Source of the DNA: Tessaracoccus caeni
GTDB lineage: Bacteria; Actinomycetota; Actinomycetes; Propionibacteriales; Propionibacteriaceae
DNA: 64,000 nt
Direction: 5' to 3'
Assembly: GCF_029211185.1 (NCBI RefSeq)
Contig: NZ_JARGDO010000004.1
Span: 124,001 to 188,000, forward strand
Positions 39,705-48,536 of the stretch are shown here, in pieces; the first letter of the stretch is position 1, and the number at the start of each line of letters is the position of its first letter. Position numbers and translations under genes: made by a program. The notes beneath the pieces are model-generated. The model saw nothing but the letters and a program-made list of their open reading frames with translations, did no database searches and was not told the DNA's origin.

Positions 39705-40552
39705 GGTGCTTCCTTCAGAGGTTGCGCGAAACTGGTATCGACCCTAGCGATATCGAAGCCGGCTTTGCGATAGATCTCGACGACTCGCGGCTGATCGGCT
39801 TCGACGTAGAGCTCGACGGTGTGGTCGCCCTCGCGCGCCAGGTGCGCCAGGCCCGCTTCCAGGAGCGCCCGGCCCAGGCCGGAGCCGCCATGATCGGGAT
39901 GCACGGCCAGCACATAGACCTCGCCGACGCCCTCGCCGTGGTGCTTGGTCCAGTGGAAGCCGGCGGCTTCGCCGTCGCGGCGGGCGATGAGCAGGCCGGG
40001 CGCGCTGAACCACGGCTGCTCGGTGAGCTGGCGGAACTCGTCGACGGTGAGCAGCCCTTGTTCGGGATGGTGGGCGAACGCGATGCGGTTGATCTCGACC
40101 ACGGCCTCGGCGTCCTCCTCGCGGTAGCCGCCGATCTGGTAGCCGGTCGCTGCTGGGACGGGGGAGAGCGTGGGATCGAGGGCGCGAGCCATCTTGAGCA
40201 GCTCACGCTGCGGGGCGAGTCCCTGTGCGGCGCAGAGCTGGGCGGCGCCAGGACGGGTGCCGAAGGCCCAGACGTGGGAGGCGGGTTCGAGGCGGAGGGC
40301 CTCGCGGAGCAACTCGGTGCCGATACCCTTCCGGCGATGGTCGGGGTGCACGCCCAGCATCGCAGTGCCCTCGCGGCGGTCCAGCAACGCGAAGCCGTGA
40401 TCGGCCAGGAGCACCACGCCCTGCCGTTTGCCGTCGACGATCAGCTGCCCGGACTCATTGAGAGGGGAGATGCCGTCGGCCGTCTCGATATCGGCCAGCA
40501 GCCGCCCCAGGCGCTCGCGCTGCGCGTCGTCGAGCACCGTCAGCCTAACCAT
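39701..40552 (-). CDS. mshD: Mycothiol synthase MshD
   Basis: Acetylates Cys-GlcN-Ins, the last step of mycothiol synthesis. 283 residues, two GNAT domains: acetyl-CoA loop '[19 protein letters not shown]' in the first, and '[20 protein letters not shown]' in the second, plus '[16 protein letters not shown]', typical of MshD. ATG 40552 overlaps the glnR stop by 8 bp. The glnR-mshD order is shared with mycobacteria. Confidence 0.95.
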   Translation of the reverse strand: MVRLTVLDDAQRERLGRLLADIETADGISPLNESGQLIVDGKRQGVVLLADHGFALLDRREGTAMLGVHPDHRRKGIGTELLREALRLEPASHVWAFGTRPGAAQLCAAQGLAPQRELLKMARALDPTLSPVPAATGYQIGGYREEDAEAVVEINRIAFAHHPEQGLLTVDEFRQLTEQPWFSAPGLLIARRDGEAAGFHWTKHHGEGVGEVYVLAVHPDHGGSGLGRALLEAGLAHLAREGDHTVELYVEADQPRVVEIYRKAGFDIARVDTSFAQPLKEAP

Positions 40553-41210
40553 CGCCTCCAAGGTGCACCTCCCGAGAACTCGCGAACCGGTATCCGACGT
40601 TGCGAACCGTCCCGATGTAGTGGTCGTACTGGCCGAGCTTGGCCCGCAGTCGACGCACGTGCACGTCGACGGTTCGAGTACCACCGTAATAGTCGTAGCC
40701 CCAGACCTGCGAGACCAGCGTCTCGCGGCTGAGCACCCGACCGGGGTGCTGCATCAGATAACGCAGCAGTTCGAACTCGGTGTAGGTGAGATCGAGCGGA
40801 GTGCCGTCCAGCGTGGCGCTGTAGGCGGCCCCGTCGACACGGATCGGGCCGGCGACGAGCTGCTCGGAGTCCTCCTCGGTGGCCAGCATCATCTTCAGGC
40901 GCGCATCGAACTCCGAGGGCTGCGCCCCGGCGACGATGAAGTCGGTGAAGCCCCAATCGCGGGAGATCACCGCCAACGCGTTCACCTCCACCAGCAGCAG
41001 GCGCGGGATGCCCGTTCCCGAGTTGTGCAGCAGCTGGCACGCGCGATGGGCGCCGCTCAGGTCGGATCGGGCGTCGATGACGATGATGTCGACGCCGGGA
41101 TGCTCCGCCAAGGCCTGGGATGCGGACTCGGCGCGAGTGATCTTGTGACTGAGCAAAGCGAGTTCGGCGGGAGGTTCCGAGGATGACGACAGGTACAGCA
41201 GCTGGCTCAC
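40545..41210 (-). CDS. glnR: GlnR-type winged-helix response regulator
   Basis: Nitrogen-metabolism regulator, OmpR-type; 221 residues. GTG 41210 lies 6 nt after GGAGGAATC. Receiver-like domain with 'IIVIDARSDLSGAHRACQLL' and 'LLLVEVNALAVISRDWGFTD'; as in other GlnR proteins, the phosphorylation pocket looks incomplete and no kinase gene is adjacent. DNA-binding domain contains 'LDLTYTEFELLRYLMQHPG', 'VWGYDYYGGTRTVDVHVRRL' and 'TVRNVGYRF'. Heads the four-gene overlapping operon. Confidence 0.92.
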   Translation of the reverse strand: MSQLLYLSSSSEPPAELALLSHKITRAESASQALAEHPGVDIIVIDARSDLSGAHRACQLLHNSGTGIPRLLLVEVNALAVISRDWGFTDFIVAGAQPSEFDARLKMMLATEEDSEQLVAGPIRVDGAAYSATLDGTPLDLTYTEFELLRYLMQHPGRVLSRETLVSQVWGYDYYGGTRTVDVHVRRLRAKLGQYDHYIGTVRNVGYRFASSREVHLGGDG

Positions 41211-41338
41211 GCTGATTCCTCCTCCCGGAACGGCGGTCGTGAACATCATAGGGCCCCGATCGGCTTCCTCTCGACGCGAGCGCCCGTCATCCACGGATCG
41301 GCCATGGTCATCGGGGAGGGGCTGGGTACGATAGGCAA

Positions 41339-42121
41339 ATGGCCTCGCGACTGCCCGACGACTATTTTCGGCAGCCGCTCGGTGAATCGGACGACATCGA
41401 CGGGGACGCAACCGGGAACCCGTCGGAGCGGACGCGCCTCCCCTGGCGCGGCCCCCGTCGTCTCACGGGCGGCGCCGAGGGCTTTGCTGTGCGCACCGTC
41501 GTGGTGGTGGGAATGATGGCTCTGGTCGGGGGCTACGCGTTGGGCAACGCCATCTGGTTCAACGCGGGCGACGTTCCACCGATCGTCAGCGCGGCCCCGT
41601 CCGCCGTGGTGACCGCGAATGGTTCCGCCGAGGTCAGCGTGACCGAGTCCGACTCCGACGTGACCGTCGCCTACACCGGGCAGGTGGTCGGGAAACGCGC
41701 GCTCTCCGCCATTCCGCTGTGCGAGGACAGCGTCAACCCCCGGGCACTGATCGACAACGATCCCCAGAGCGTCTGGCGGTGCCCCGGCGATGGGCTCGGC
41801 GAGACCGTGCAGTTCACCATCGACGCCAGTCAGCCCGTGGTGGGCGTCCGGCTGATCAATGGGAACGTCTCGGAAGAGGGAAGCTACAACGCCGAGCGCC
41901 GCATCCTCACGGTGGGATGGACGATGACGAGGGACGGCAGCCGATTCGAGCAGGGGCTGGGTGGCAACGACCCCGCCCCGCAAGAGGTGAGGTTCCCGCC
42001 CACCACGACGGGCGGCATGCTGCTCACCATCCTTGACTCCACCGGCCCCGGTGAGGCCTCGGAGGACGCCAACGCCGTGTCGGTGGCGGGGGTCGAGTTC
42101 CTCTACGCCGCAGACGAGTAG
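41339..42121 (+). CDS. Membrane-anchored discoidin/NADase-type glycan-binding domain protein
   Basis: 260 residues. About 55 cytoplasmic, charged residues, one membrane segment (about 56-78, 'TVVVVGMMALVGGYALGNAI'), then an outer galactose-binding-like beta domain: 'ALIDNDPQSVWRCPGDGLGE', 'FTIDASQPVVGVRLINGN' and 'VAGVEFLYA'. The pattern of a D-N-D-x2-S-x-W-R loop is that of discoidin-like domains common in actinobacterial kinases and secreted proteins. Probably a cell-surface glycan or ligand sensor. Divergent from glnR. Confidence 0.72.
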   Translation: MASRLPDDYFRQPLGESDDIDGDATGNPSERTRLPWRGPRRLTGGAEGFAVRTVVVVGMMALVGGYALGNAIWFNAGDVPPIVSAAPSAVVTANGSAEVSVTESDSDVTVAYTGQVVGKRALSAIPLCEDSVNPRALIDNDPQSVWRCPGDGLGETVQFTIDASQPVVGVRLINGNVSEEGSYNAERRILTVGWTMTRDGSRFEQGLGGNDPAPQEVRFPPTTTGGMLLTILDSTGPGEASEDANAVSVAGVEFLYAADE

Positions 42122-42145
42122 CGCGCGAGGGGGCTGCGGAACCTC

Positions 42146-42583
42146 TTACTCCCAGTCCAGGGTGTCGATGAGGATGGTGACCGGGCCGTCGTTGACTGAT
42201 GCCACCTTCATATGGGCGCCGAAGCGGCCGCGATAGACCTCCGCGCCCTCCCGCTCCAAGCTCTCGCACAGCGCCTCGACGAGCGGTTCGCCCACCTCGC
42301 CGGGCGCGGCCTTGCTCCATCCCGGCCGGCGTCCCTTGCGGGTCGATGCGAAGAGGGTGAATTGGCTGATGACGAGGATCGGCGCGTTGATGTCGCTGGC
42401 GGAGAGTTCGCCGTCGAAGATGCGCAGTCCCCAGATCTTGCGCGCCAGGCGATCCGCCTCGGCCGGGGTGTCGTCGTGCCCGACGCCCGCGAGCACCAGA
42501 AGCCCGGGCCGGGGCAGCTCTCCGACCACCTCGTCGTCGACGGTGACCGACGCCCGGCTGACCCTGGTGATGACTGCGCGCAT
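42146..42583 (-). CDS. dtd: D-aminoacyl-tRNA deacylase
   Basis: Removes D-amino acids mischarged on tRNA. 145 residues with N-terminal '[20 protein letters not shown]', the '[10 protein letters not shown]' motif and the Gly-cisPro '[11 protein letters not shown]' at the C-terminus that gives chiral selection. Full length. Monocistronic, minus strand. Confidence 0.96.
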   Translation of the reverse strand: MRAVITRVSRASVTVDDEVVGELPRPGLLVLAGVGHDDTPAEADRLARKIWGLRIFDGELSASDINAPILVISQFTLFASTRKGRRPGWSKAAPGEVGEPLVEALCESLEREGAEVYRGRFGAHMKVASVNDGPVTILIDTLDWE

Positions 42584-42657
42584 GGCCCATGTCTAGGCCA
42601 CCGCGGCCCCCCGCGCAATTCGAGGCGCGATGGGGGAGGGCTCCTATACTTGCCACC

Positions 42658-42789
42658 ATGTCTGCGGTTGTCGTCTGGGTGCTGATCGCGGCCGCGGGAT
42701 TGATCTCCGTCGCCGCCTTGGTCGCGCTCGTCTGGCGGGCGATCGCGTCGATTCGCCACTATCGAACTGAGGAAACCAGTGAAACTTGA
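42658..42789 (+). CDS. Small single-pass membrane protein, coupled to nitrobindin-like gene
   Basis: 43 residues from ATG 42658 (GGGGAGGG 14-19 nt upstream, spacing long). A hydrophobic helix 'VVVWVLIAAAGLISVAALVA' is followed by 'WRAIASIRHYRTEETSET'. The last 11 bp overlap the next gene, whose Shine-Dalgarno (GAGGAAA) lies inside this one. No family recognised. Likely real because of the coupling and clean helix, but unproved. Confidence 0.6.
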   Translation: MSAVVVWVLIAAAGLISVAALVALVWRAIASIRHYRTEETSET

Positions 42790-43315
42790 TATCGAGGTGC
42801 CCGAGGGCCTGCCGCACGACCTGATCGCGCTGGGATGGCTCGTCGGGGAATGGCATGGCGACGGCCATGGCATCGACCACGAGGGCAAGGAGTTCACCTT
42901 CGAGCAGCACATCGTCTTCGAGCACACGGGCGCCGACTACCTGTACTCGTCGTCGTGGGGATGGCTCACCGACGCCGACGGCAACCGCGGCGAGTACCTG
43001 CCCTCCGAGCTGGCGTTCTGGAAGCCGAAGTCTGACGCGAGTCTGGAGGTGACGTTGACCAATTCCGACGGCTGGACCGAGGTGCTGGTGGGCAAGATCC
43101 AGGTGACCCGGATCGACCTGCTGACCGACGCGGTGGTGCGCACCTCCACGGCCGAGGTCACCAACTCCGCCGGCCAGCGGCTCTACGGCAAGGTGGAGGG
43201 CGATCTGATGTACGCGCTCGACCGCGCCACCAGCGACCACGAGCTGCGTCCGCACATGTGGGCTCGGCTGAAGCGCGTCGAGGCCGGGGCCTCGACGCCG
43301 GAGAAGGCGAGCTAG
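42779..43315 (+). CDS. Nitrobindin-like / FABP family protein
   Basis: 178 residues from GTG 42779. Ten-stranded barrel family with N-terminal 'LGWLVGEWHGDGHG' (GxWxGxG) and C-terminal 'HELRPHMWARLKRV', which supplies the His proposed as ferric haem ligand in nitrobindins and peroxynitrite isomerases. Likely a haem-based peroxynitrite scavenger. Coupled to the small membrane protein upstream; ygfZ begins 1 bp after its stop. Confidence 0.88.
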   Translation: MKLDIEVPEGLPHDLIALGWLVGEWHGDGHGIDHEGKEFTFEQHIVFEHTGADYLYSSSWGWLTDADGNRGEYLPSELAFWKPKSDASLEVTLTNSDGWTEVLVGKIQVTRIDLLTDAVVRTSTAEVTNSAGQRLYGKVEGDLMYALDRATSDHELRPHMWARLKRVEAGASTPEKAS

Positions 43316-43316
43316 C

Positions 43317-44252
43317 GTGCCCGTCCTGGTGGAGTCCGGCATCGACGCGGGCCTGGCGTGGCACTACGGCAACCCCGTGGCCGAGGCGCGACGCATCGTC
43401 GCGGGTGAAGGCGTGAGCTCGCTCGCCAACCGTGAGGCACTCGAGGTGAGCGGCGTCGATCGCCTGGCCTTCCTGCACTCCCTCACCACCCAGCACGTCG
43501 AGCAGCTGGCGCCCGGGGTGGCCGTGACGGCGCTGGTGCTGTCCCCGACGGGCCACATCGAGCACGTCCTCCACGGCGTCGACGACGGCGAGCGTTTCCT
43601 CGCCTGGACCGAGCCCGGACGGGCCGAGGCCCTGGTGCGATTCCTCGACATGATGCGCTTCACCATGAGGGTCGAGGTGCGGCGCCGCGAGGATCTGAGC
43701 CTGGCCTGGGCGGGACATCGCGTGACGCTGCCCGAGACCTGGGCGCGACGCGACTCCGACCTGGGCGGCGTCGAGGTGTTCGTGTCCGCCGGCGAGGAAC
43801 TGCCCGTCGATCCATCGGTCGGCACCTGGGCGCTGGAGGCGGCCCGGATCGCGGCCGGCATCCCGCGGATCTTCGTCGATACCGACTTCAAGACCATCCC
43901 CAACGAGATCGGCCTGCTGGGCACGCACCTGCAGAAGGGCTGCTATCGGGGGCAGGAGACGGTGGCCCGGGTGCACACGCTCGGCCGTCCGCCGCGCCGA
44001 TTGGTGCAGCTGCATCTGGACGGATCCCGGTCGACGCTCCCCTCGGTGGGCGCGCCCCTGCTGCTGAACGATCGCCAGGTGGGCTTCGTCGGCAGTTCTG
44101 CCTTGCACCACGAACTGGGCCCCATCGCGTTGGGCCTGATCAAGCGCAACGTGCCGCTTGACGCGGAGCTGGTCGTCGACGGCGTCGCCGCGGCGCAGGA
44201 GATGCTCGTCGATCCGGAGGTGGGGCTGCACGTGCGGCCCGTGCTTCGGTAA
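43317..44252 (+). CDS. ygfZ: YgfZ-type folate-binding protein (tRNA modification / Fe-S repair)
   Basis: 311 residues, GTG start. Glycine cleavage T-like fold with the diagnostic 'KGCYRGQETVARVHTLG' motif (K-G-C-Y-x-G-Q-E). 'REALEVSGVDRLAFLHSLTT' at the N-terminus is also typical. Acts with folate to maintain certain Fe-S enzymes, including MiaB. Third gene of a three-gene unit; a bidirectional terminator follows. Confidence 0.93.
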   Translation: MPVLVESGIDAGLAWHYGNPVAEARRIVAGEGVSSLANREALEVSGVDRLAFLHSLTTQHVEQLAPGVAVTALVLSPTGHIEHVLHGVDDGERFLAWTEPGRAEALVRFLDMMRFTMRVEVRRREDLSLAWAGHRVTLPETWARRDSDLGGVEVFVSAGEELPVDPSVGTWALEAARIAAGIPRIFVDTDFKTIPNEIGLLGTHLQKGCYRGQETVARVHTLGRPPRRLVQLHLDGSRSTLPSVGAPLLLNDRQVGFVGSSALHHELGPIALGLIKRNVPLDAELVVDGVAAAQEMLVDPEVGLHVRPVLR

Positions 44253-44260
44253 ACACAGAC

Positions 44261-44303
44261 AAAAGATCCCGCAGACCGATTTCTCCGGTCTGCGGGATCT
44301 TTT
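44261..44303. terminator. Bidirectional terminator between ygfZ and tpx
   Basis: An 18-bp perfect stem, AAAAGATCCCGCAGACCG with CGGTCTGCGGGATCTTTT, gives T-runs on both strands and serves the convergent ygfZ and tpx genes. Confidence 0.95.
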
Positions 44304-44308
44304 GTTGC

Positions 44309-44806
44309 TCAGGCCAGGGCGGCCAGGGCAGCGTCGTAGTCGGGCTCGGTGGTGGTCTCCTCGACCTGCTGGGTGTAGCGCACCACGCCGTCGGCATCGA
44401 CGATCACCACGGAGCGGCTCAGCAGGCCGCGCAGGGGGCCGTCGGCGAAGGTGACGCCGTAGTCCTCGCCGAAGCTGGTGCGGAAGTCGGACGAGACGGT
44501 CACGTTCTCGATGCCTTCGGCGCCGCAGAAGCGGTTCAGGGCGAAGGGCAGGTCGCGGGAGACGCACAGCACCTTGACGCCCTCGAGGCCCGCGGCCAGC
44601 TCGTTGAAGCGGCGCACCGACATGGCGCAGACGCCCGTGTCCACCGACGGGAAGATGTTGAGCACGAGCGTCGAGCCCGCGAAGTCGGACTTGCTGATCT
44701 CGGAGAGGTCGAGGCCGGTCACGGTGAAGTCGGGGGCCTGCTCGCCGACGGCCGGAAGCTCGCCGACGGAGTGGACGGGGTTGCCTTTGAAGAGGATGTT
44801 GCTCAT
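44309..44806 (-). CDS. tpx: Thiol peroxidase (Tpx, atypical 2-Cys peroxiredoxin)
   Basis: 165 residues. Peroxidatic Cys60 in '[19 protein letters not shown]' and resolving Cys94 in '[10 protein letters not shown]' occupy the usual Tpx positions. Reduces H2O2 and lipid hydroperoxides using thioredoxin. Convergent with ygfZ, divergent from ppk2. Confidence 0.97.
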   Translation of the reverse strand: MSNILFKGNPVHSVGELPAVGEQAPDFTVTGLDLSEISKSDFAGSTLVLNIFPSVDTGVCAMSVRRFNELAAGLEGVKVLCVSRDLPFALNRFCGAEGIENVTVSSDFRTSFGEDYGVTFADGPLRGLLSRSVVIVDADGVVRYTQQVEETTTEPDYDAALAALA

Positions 44807-44914
44807 GGGTTCGATCTTTCCCGATCGGGCCCCGATTTACCAGGGGTGCTCGTTCGCTGGACGCGTCACTGTCGGTTCGGGCGCTGTTCATCTTTCCGTG
44901 CTACATATGGGGGC

Positions 44915-45889
44915 ATGGCAAAGCAGTCATTGCGCGAGTACATCGACCAAATGCGAACAGAGGGGTTCACCGTCGCGGATGTGCACGGAGAGGATCCTTA
45001 CCTGATCGACCCGCTGGGCAACGCTGTGGAGACGTGGCGGGATCGCTACCCCTACGAGGAGTTGCTCGACCGCTCGGAGTACGAGGCGGAGAAGCGTCAG
45101 CTCCAGATCGAGCTGCTGAAGTTCCAGTACTCCGCGCAGGACCGTGGCGCGAAGCACGTGATCATCTTCGAGGGCCGCGATGCCGCGGGAAAGGGAGGCG
45201 CGATCAAGCGTTTCACCGAGCACCTCAATCCCCGCACCGCGCGCGTCGTCGCCCTGAGCGCCCCCTCTGATCGGGAGCGCGGGCAGTGGTACTTCCAGCG
45301 TTATGTGCGGCACCTGCCCACGGCTGGCGAGATCGTGCTGTTCGACCGTTCCTGGTACAACCGTGCCGGCGTCGAACGGGTGATGGGATTCTGCACCGAC
45401 GAGGAGTACAAGATCTTCATCGAGCAGGCGCCGAAGTTCGAGGAGATGCTGATCCACTCGGGGGTGACGGTCACCAAGCTGTGGTTCTCCGTCACGCAGC
45501 GCGAGCAGCGCACCCGCTTCGCCATTCGCCAGATCGACCCGGTCCGGCAGTGGAAGCTGTCGCCCATGGACCTGGAGTCGCTGGGGCGCTGGGAGGACTA
45601 CACGGCGGCCAAGAACGCGATGCTGAAGGCCACCGATACCGACATGGCCCCGTGGTGGCGGATCAAGTCCAACGACAAGAAGCGCGCCCGGCTCAACGCC
45701 ATGCGGTTGTTCCTCAGCCTGCACGACTACGACGGCAAGGATCCGTCGGTGATCAAGCCGATCGACCCGCTGCTCGTCTCCCGTCCGGGTGGCAAGAAGA
45801 AGTCGGCCGACCGATCCGCCGCCGCCACCGCGGCGTCAGCCGGCACGCCCGCTGCGGTGGACAGCCTGCCCGTCGGCAGCGACGACTGA
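44915..45889 (+). CDS. ppk2: Polyphosphate kinase 2 family protein
   Basis: 324 residues from ATG 44915. P-loop 'IIFEGRDAAGKGGAIKRF' (about 84-100), Walker B and lid 'EIVLFDRSWYNRAGVERVMG', 'WFSVTQREQRTRFAIRQIDP', and 'YTAAKNAMLKATDTD'. Single-domain class that uses polyphosphate to phosphorylate nucleotides. The last 30 residues are an Ala/Ser-rich tail outside the catalytic core. Together with ppk1 this gives two polyphosphate enzymes in 8 kb. Confidence 0.95.
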   Translation: MAKQSLREYIDQMRTEGFTVADVHGEDPYLIDPLGNAVETWRDRYPYEELLDRSEYEAEKRQLQIELLKFQYSAQDRGAKHVIIFEGRDAAGKGGAIKRFTEHLNPRTARVVALSAPSDRERGQWYFQRYVRHLPTAGEIVLFDRSWYNRAGVERVMGFCTDEEYKIFIEQAPKFEEMLIHSGVTVTKLWFSVTQREQRTRFAIRQIDPVRQWKLSPMDLESLGRWEDYTAAKNAMLKATDTDMAPWWRIKSNDKKRARLNAMRLFLSLHDYDGKDPSVIKPIDPLLVSRPGGKKKSADRSAAATAASAGTPAAVDSLPVGSDD

Positions 45890-45897
45890 GCACCTCC

Positions 45898-46539
45898 CTA
45901 CGGCAGCTCGCCTAGGGCGCGGATCGCGTCGGCCACGATCCTGAGGTCGTTGGTTCCGACGCGCTGCGAGTTCGCCGACGGGCTGATGCCCTGACGTTCG
46001 GCGATCGTCGCGTTGTCCTCCTCGTCGAGCACGCCTAGCAGCGTCGCGGCGACGCCGGGCCGAAGCCGGTGCAGGGAACTGTCGACCAGCCGGCTCAGCG
46101 GGCCGGCCGAGGGGCTCGCCGCGGGGCGGGCGTCCTGGATCCCGACCCGGGCCGATCGGTAGCCCGTGGCCGTGGCCAGGGCCTTCACCGCGTCGATCGC
46201 CTCGCGCGCACGCCACCATGCCGAACCGTCCTGGATGCGGTGCTCCGCGTCGATCACGCGCACCTCTCCGCCGCCGATGCCGGCCCGCAGATCGACTCCG
46301 GGCGATACCAGGAGCCGCAGCCGGAAGACGGCGTTCAGCGCGTCCCCCAGGCTGGAGTAGACCCCTTGCAGCTCGTCGCCGACGGTGGGGTGGAGCGGAT
46401 CGAGCGCCGGTACCGCGGCGTTGACCACGTCGACGGCTCGCAGCAGATCGGCGTGCTGGCGCGCCCGGTCGCCTTGGCGGGAGGAGACGACGTCCAGCAG
46501 CACGGCCACCGCATTAGGAATATCCTTCATCTCGCTCAT
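45898..46539 (-). CDS. SatD family protein
   Basis: 213 residues. N-terminal 'VAVLLDVVSSRQGDRARQHA' and 'PTVGDELQGVYSSLGDAL' match the SatD family; these proteins have a degenerate cyclase-like N-terminal part. The C-terminus carries a helix-turn-helix ('NATIAERQGISPSANSQRVG'), so DNA binding is likely. No Shine-Dalgarno precedes ATG 46539; TAATAT lies 8 nt upstream, so the transcript may be leaderless. No satE partner adjacent. Confidence 0.8.
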   Translation of the reverse strand: MSEMKDIPNAVAVLLDVVSSRQGDRARQHADLLRAVDVVNAAVPALDPLHPTVGDELQGVYSSLGDALNAVFRLRLLVSPGVDLRAGIGGGEVRVIDAEHRIQDGSAWWRAREAIDAVKALATATGYRSARVGIQDARPAASPSAGPLSRLVDSSLHRLRPGVAATLLGVLDEEDNATIAERQGISPSANSQRVGTNDLRIVADAIRALGELP

Positions 46540-46541
46540 AT

Positions 46542-46556
46542 TTAGATATTACCTAA
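46542..46556 (-). promoter_or_regulatory. Imperfect palindrome / -10 region at the SatD-like start
   Basis: TTAGATATTACCTAA reads as an interrupted palindrome ending 3 bp before the ATG. On the minus strand it contains TAATAT as a candidate -10. It could be an autoregulatory operator for the helix-turn-helix of this protein. Confidence 0.4.
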
Positions 46557-46598
46557 CTAGCCGTCAGGGTCTTGCGGGTTCCGCAGAGGTTCCTAGAC

Positions 46599-47195
46599 CT
46601 AGGGCAGCGGCCAGGCTGCGAGGCCGGTGAAGTCGAAGATGCCGAGATCGGGGCGTACGGTCACCGAAACCAGTTCGACCGTGCCGATCCGGACGTCGCC
46701 GATCGGTGGCTGATCCTTCAGGCGCGCCCGGACCTCGTCGTCGGAGGCGGGTCCGGTCGCGTATCCCAGGCTGAGATGCGGGGCGTGCGGAGGGAAGAGG
46801 AGGTCGTCGCCGGGGAAGGCCTCGGAGAGCGTGCGGCGGACCCCGTCGATCAGCGAATCCCATTCGGCGGAGGGTGATGCCGTGACGCCGACGGAGGTCT
46901 CGTGCAGCTCCGGCGCGCCCATGTCGACGGTGAATGCAGGGAAGGAGTCGAAGAGCGGCGTCAGGTGTTGTGCCAACCGGGAGAACTCGACCTGCGGCAG
47001 GTCGTCGAACTGGGAGAGCCGGTGCACCGTCATGTGCAGATAGGCCGGCGGCATCAGAGGGAGATGTTCGATGCCGGTCAGGGCCTCCTGCGCGGACACC
47101 AGGCGCTCGCGGACGTCGTCGTCGGGCAGCACGTACAGATGCAGGGAACCTTCGGGCTGCCGCCACGGCTCCATCGACTCGAAGAAATTCCTCAT
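46599..47195 (-). CDS. 2H phosphoesterase / 2'-5' RNA ligase family protein
   Basis: 198 residues from ATG 47195. The two catalytic motifs of the family are present: 'AYLHMTVHRLSQF' (HxTxH variant) and 'HAPHLSLGYATG' (HxSxG). These enzymes act on cyclic 2',3' or 2'-5' phosphodiesters in RNA or nucleotides. It stands alone, divergent from the PrsW operon with 48 bp between. Substrate not known. Confidence 0.82.
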   Translation of the reverse strand: MRNFFESMEPWRQPEGSLHLYVLPDDDVRERLVSAQEALTGIEHLPLMPPAYLHMTVHRLSQFDDLPQVEFSRLAQHLTPLFDSFPAFTVDMGAPELHETSVGVTASPSAEWDSLIDGVRRTLSEAFPGDDLLFPPHAPHLSLGYATGPASDDEVRARLKDQPPIGDVRIGTVELVSVTVRPDLGIFDFTGLAAWPLP

Positions 47196-47243
47196 GGCCA
47201 CAAACCTAGTGGGCTGGAGAGCGGGCGGTAGGCTGACCGCATC

Positions 47244-48536
47244 ATGGTGAGCACGCAGATTCTCGAGCGGGAGCGGCGGCTTTCCGGCCTGCCCTCCGGC
47301 GTGTCGCGCCGATGGTGGCAGCGGATGCTGCGCAGTCCCCTTTTCTGGCTGACGGTGGTGCTCGTGCCGCTGTTCGTCGTCGGGCTGTGGGACCAGTACG
47401 CCATGATGACGCACAGCGAGACCTTCGAGGACGGCACGGAGATGATGGGGCTCACCAACGAGTCCATCCGCAAGGCCGCCTGGTTCGCGGCCTGGACCGC
47501 GCTGGCCTACACCCTGCTGTTCGTATGGCTCGACCGCTTCCGCGGGCAGAACGTGCTGGTCTGGCTGCTGACCTTCGGGTGGGGCGCCGCAATCTCCACC
47601 TGGGTGTCGATCTACGTCAACACCTGGGCCGGCCGGATGATGTCGACGACGGACGCCAACTCTGACATGGGTTCACGCGCCGCGGTGTTCTCTGCGCCGT
47701 TCGTGGAGGAGGCGGCGAAGGCCACCATCTTGTTCCTGCTGCTGATCCTGGTACGCACCCAGGTGGTCTCCAGGCTGAGCATCGTCGCGTTGTCCGGGCT
47801 GTCGGCCGTGGGCTTCGCCTTCGTCGAGAACATCATCTACTACGCACGCGTCTGGATGTACTCCACGCACACCATCGAGGTGGGGGATCCCGTCGAGGCG
47901 ATGATGGAGATCGTGCTGCTGCGCGGCGTCTACACCTCTTTCGCGCACCCGCTGTTCACCATGCTCACCGCCACCGGCATGTCGGTGGCGATGTCGTCGC
48001 GTTCCAAGATCGTGCGCGTCGTCGCGCCGCTTGCCGGATTCCTGGCGTCGGTGGCCGGTCACATGCTGTTCAACGGGGCTTCCAGCACACGCGATGTCGG
48101 GTCGCTGATGATTCCCTGGATCATGGCGCTCGTCCTGGTGCTGATCACGGTGATCTCGCTGGTCATCTCGGTGGCGCAGCAGGCCAAGCTGATCCGTGTG
48201 CGGCTTGAGGACTACCATCGCGCCGGCTGGCTCAGCCAGCGCGACACCGAGGTGTTCTCCAAGCCCTTCACCCGGATGCGGCTGCTGCTCGTCGCGGCCT
48301 TCCGCGGGCCGCGGATGTGGTGGCGCACCGCCACCCTCATGCGCCGCGTCACGCAGCTGGCCTACCTGCGAAACCACCAGGTGCGGGGCACGGTGGCGGC
48401 GGCCGGGGATCTCTACGGGCGCGAGCTGCTGCACCAGATCGACGAGCTGCGGACGCGGGCCATCGCTGATCCCCGGGGTCTGCCGATCATCCCGCGTCGT
48501 CCCAAGAAGGCCGACCGTCGAGAGGCACGCCGATGA
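47244..48536 (+). CDS. PrsW family intramembrane metalloprotease
   Basis: 430 residues with about 8 membrane segments. Motifs of the family: 'FSAPFVEEAAKATILFLLLI' (EExxK), 'GLSAVGFAFVENIIYY', 'TSFAHPLFTMLTATG' and 'VAGHMLFNG'. In Bacillus the homologue cleaves an anti-sigma factor. The C-terminal about 110 residues are cytoplasmic and basic. It is coupled by ATGA to the two dynamin-like genes, an unusual pairing that suggests a membrane-stress function. Confidence 0.9.
   Translation: MVSTQILERERRLSGLPSGVSRRWWQRMLRSPLFWLTVVLVPLFVVGLWDQYAMMTHSETFEDGTEMMGLTNESIRKAAWFAAWTALAYTLLFVWLDRFRGQNVLVWLLTFGWGAAISTWVSIYVNTWAGRMMSTTDANSDMGSRAAVFSAPFVEEAAKATILFLLLILVRTQVVSRLSIVALSGLSAVGFAFVENIIYYARVWMYSTHTIEVGDPVEAMMEIVLLRGVYTSFAHPLFTMLTATGMSVAMSSRSKIVRVVAPLAGFLASVAGHMLFNGASSTRDVGSLMIPWIMALVLVLITVISLVISVAQQAKLIRVRLEDYHRAGWLSQRDTEVFSKPFTRMRLLLVAAFRGPRMWWRTATLMRRVTQLAYLRNHQVRGTVAAAGDLYGRELLHQIDELRTRAIADPRGLPIIPRRPKKADRREARR

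Noticed and set aside
37701..39773. 690-codon plus-strand open frame over ppk1
   Set aside because: Antisense of a full-length ppk1; composition (Asp/Val/Gly/His runs) is that of a shadow frame.
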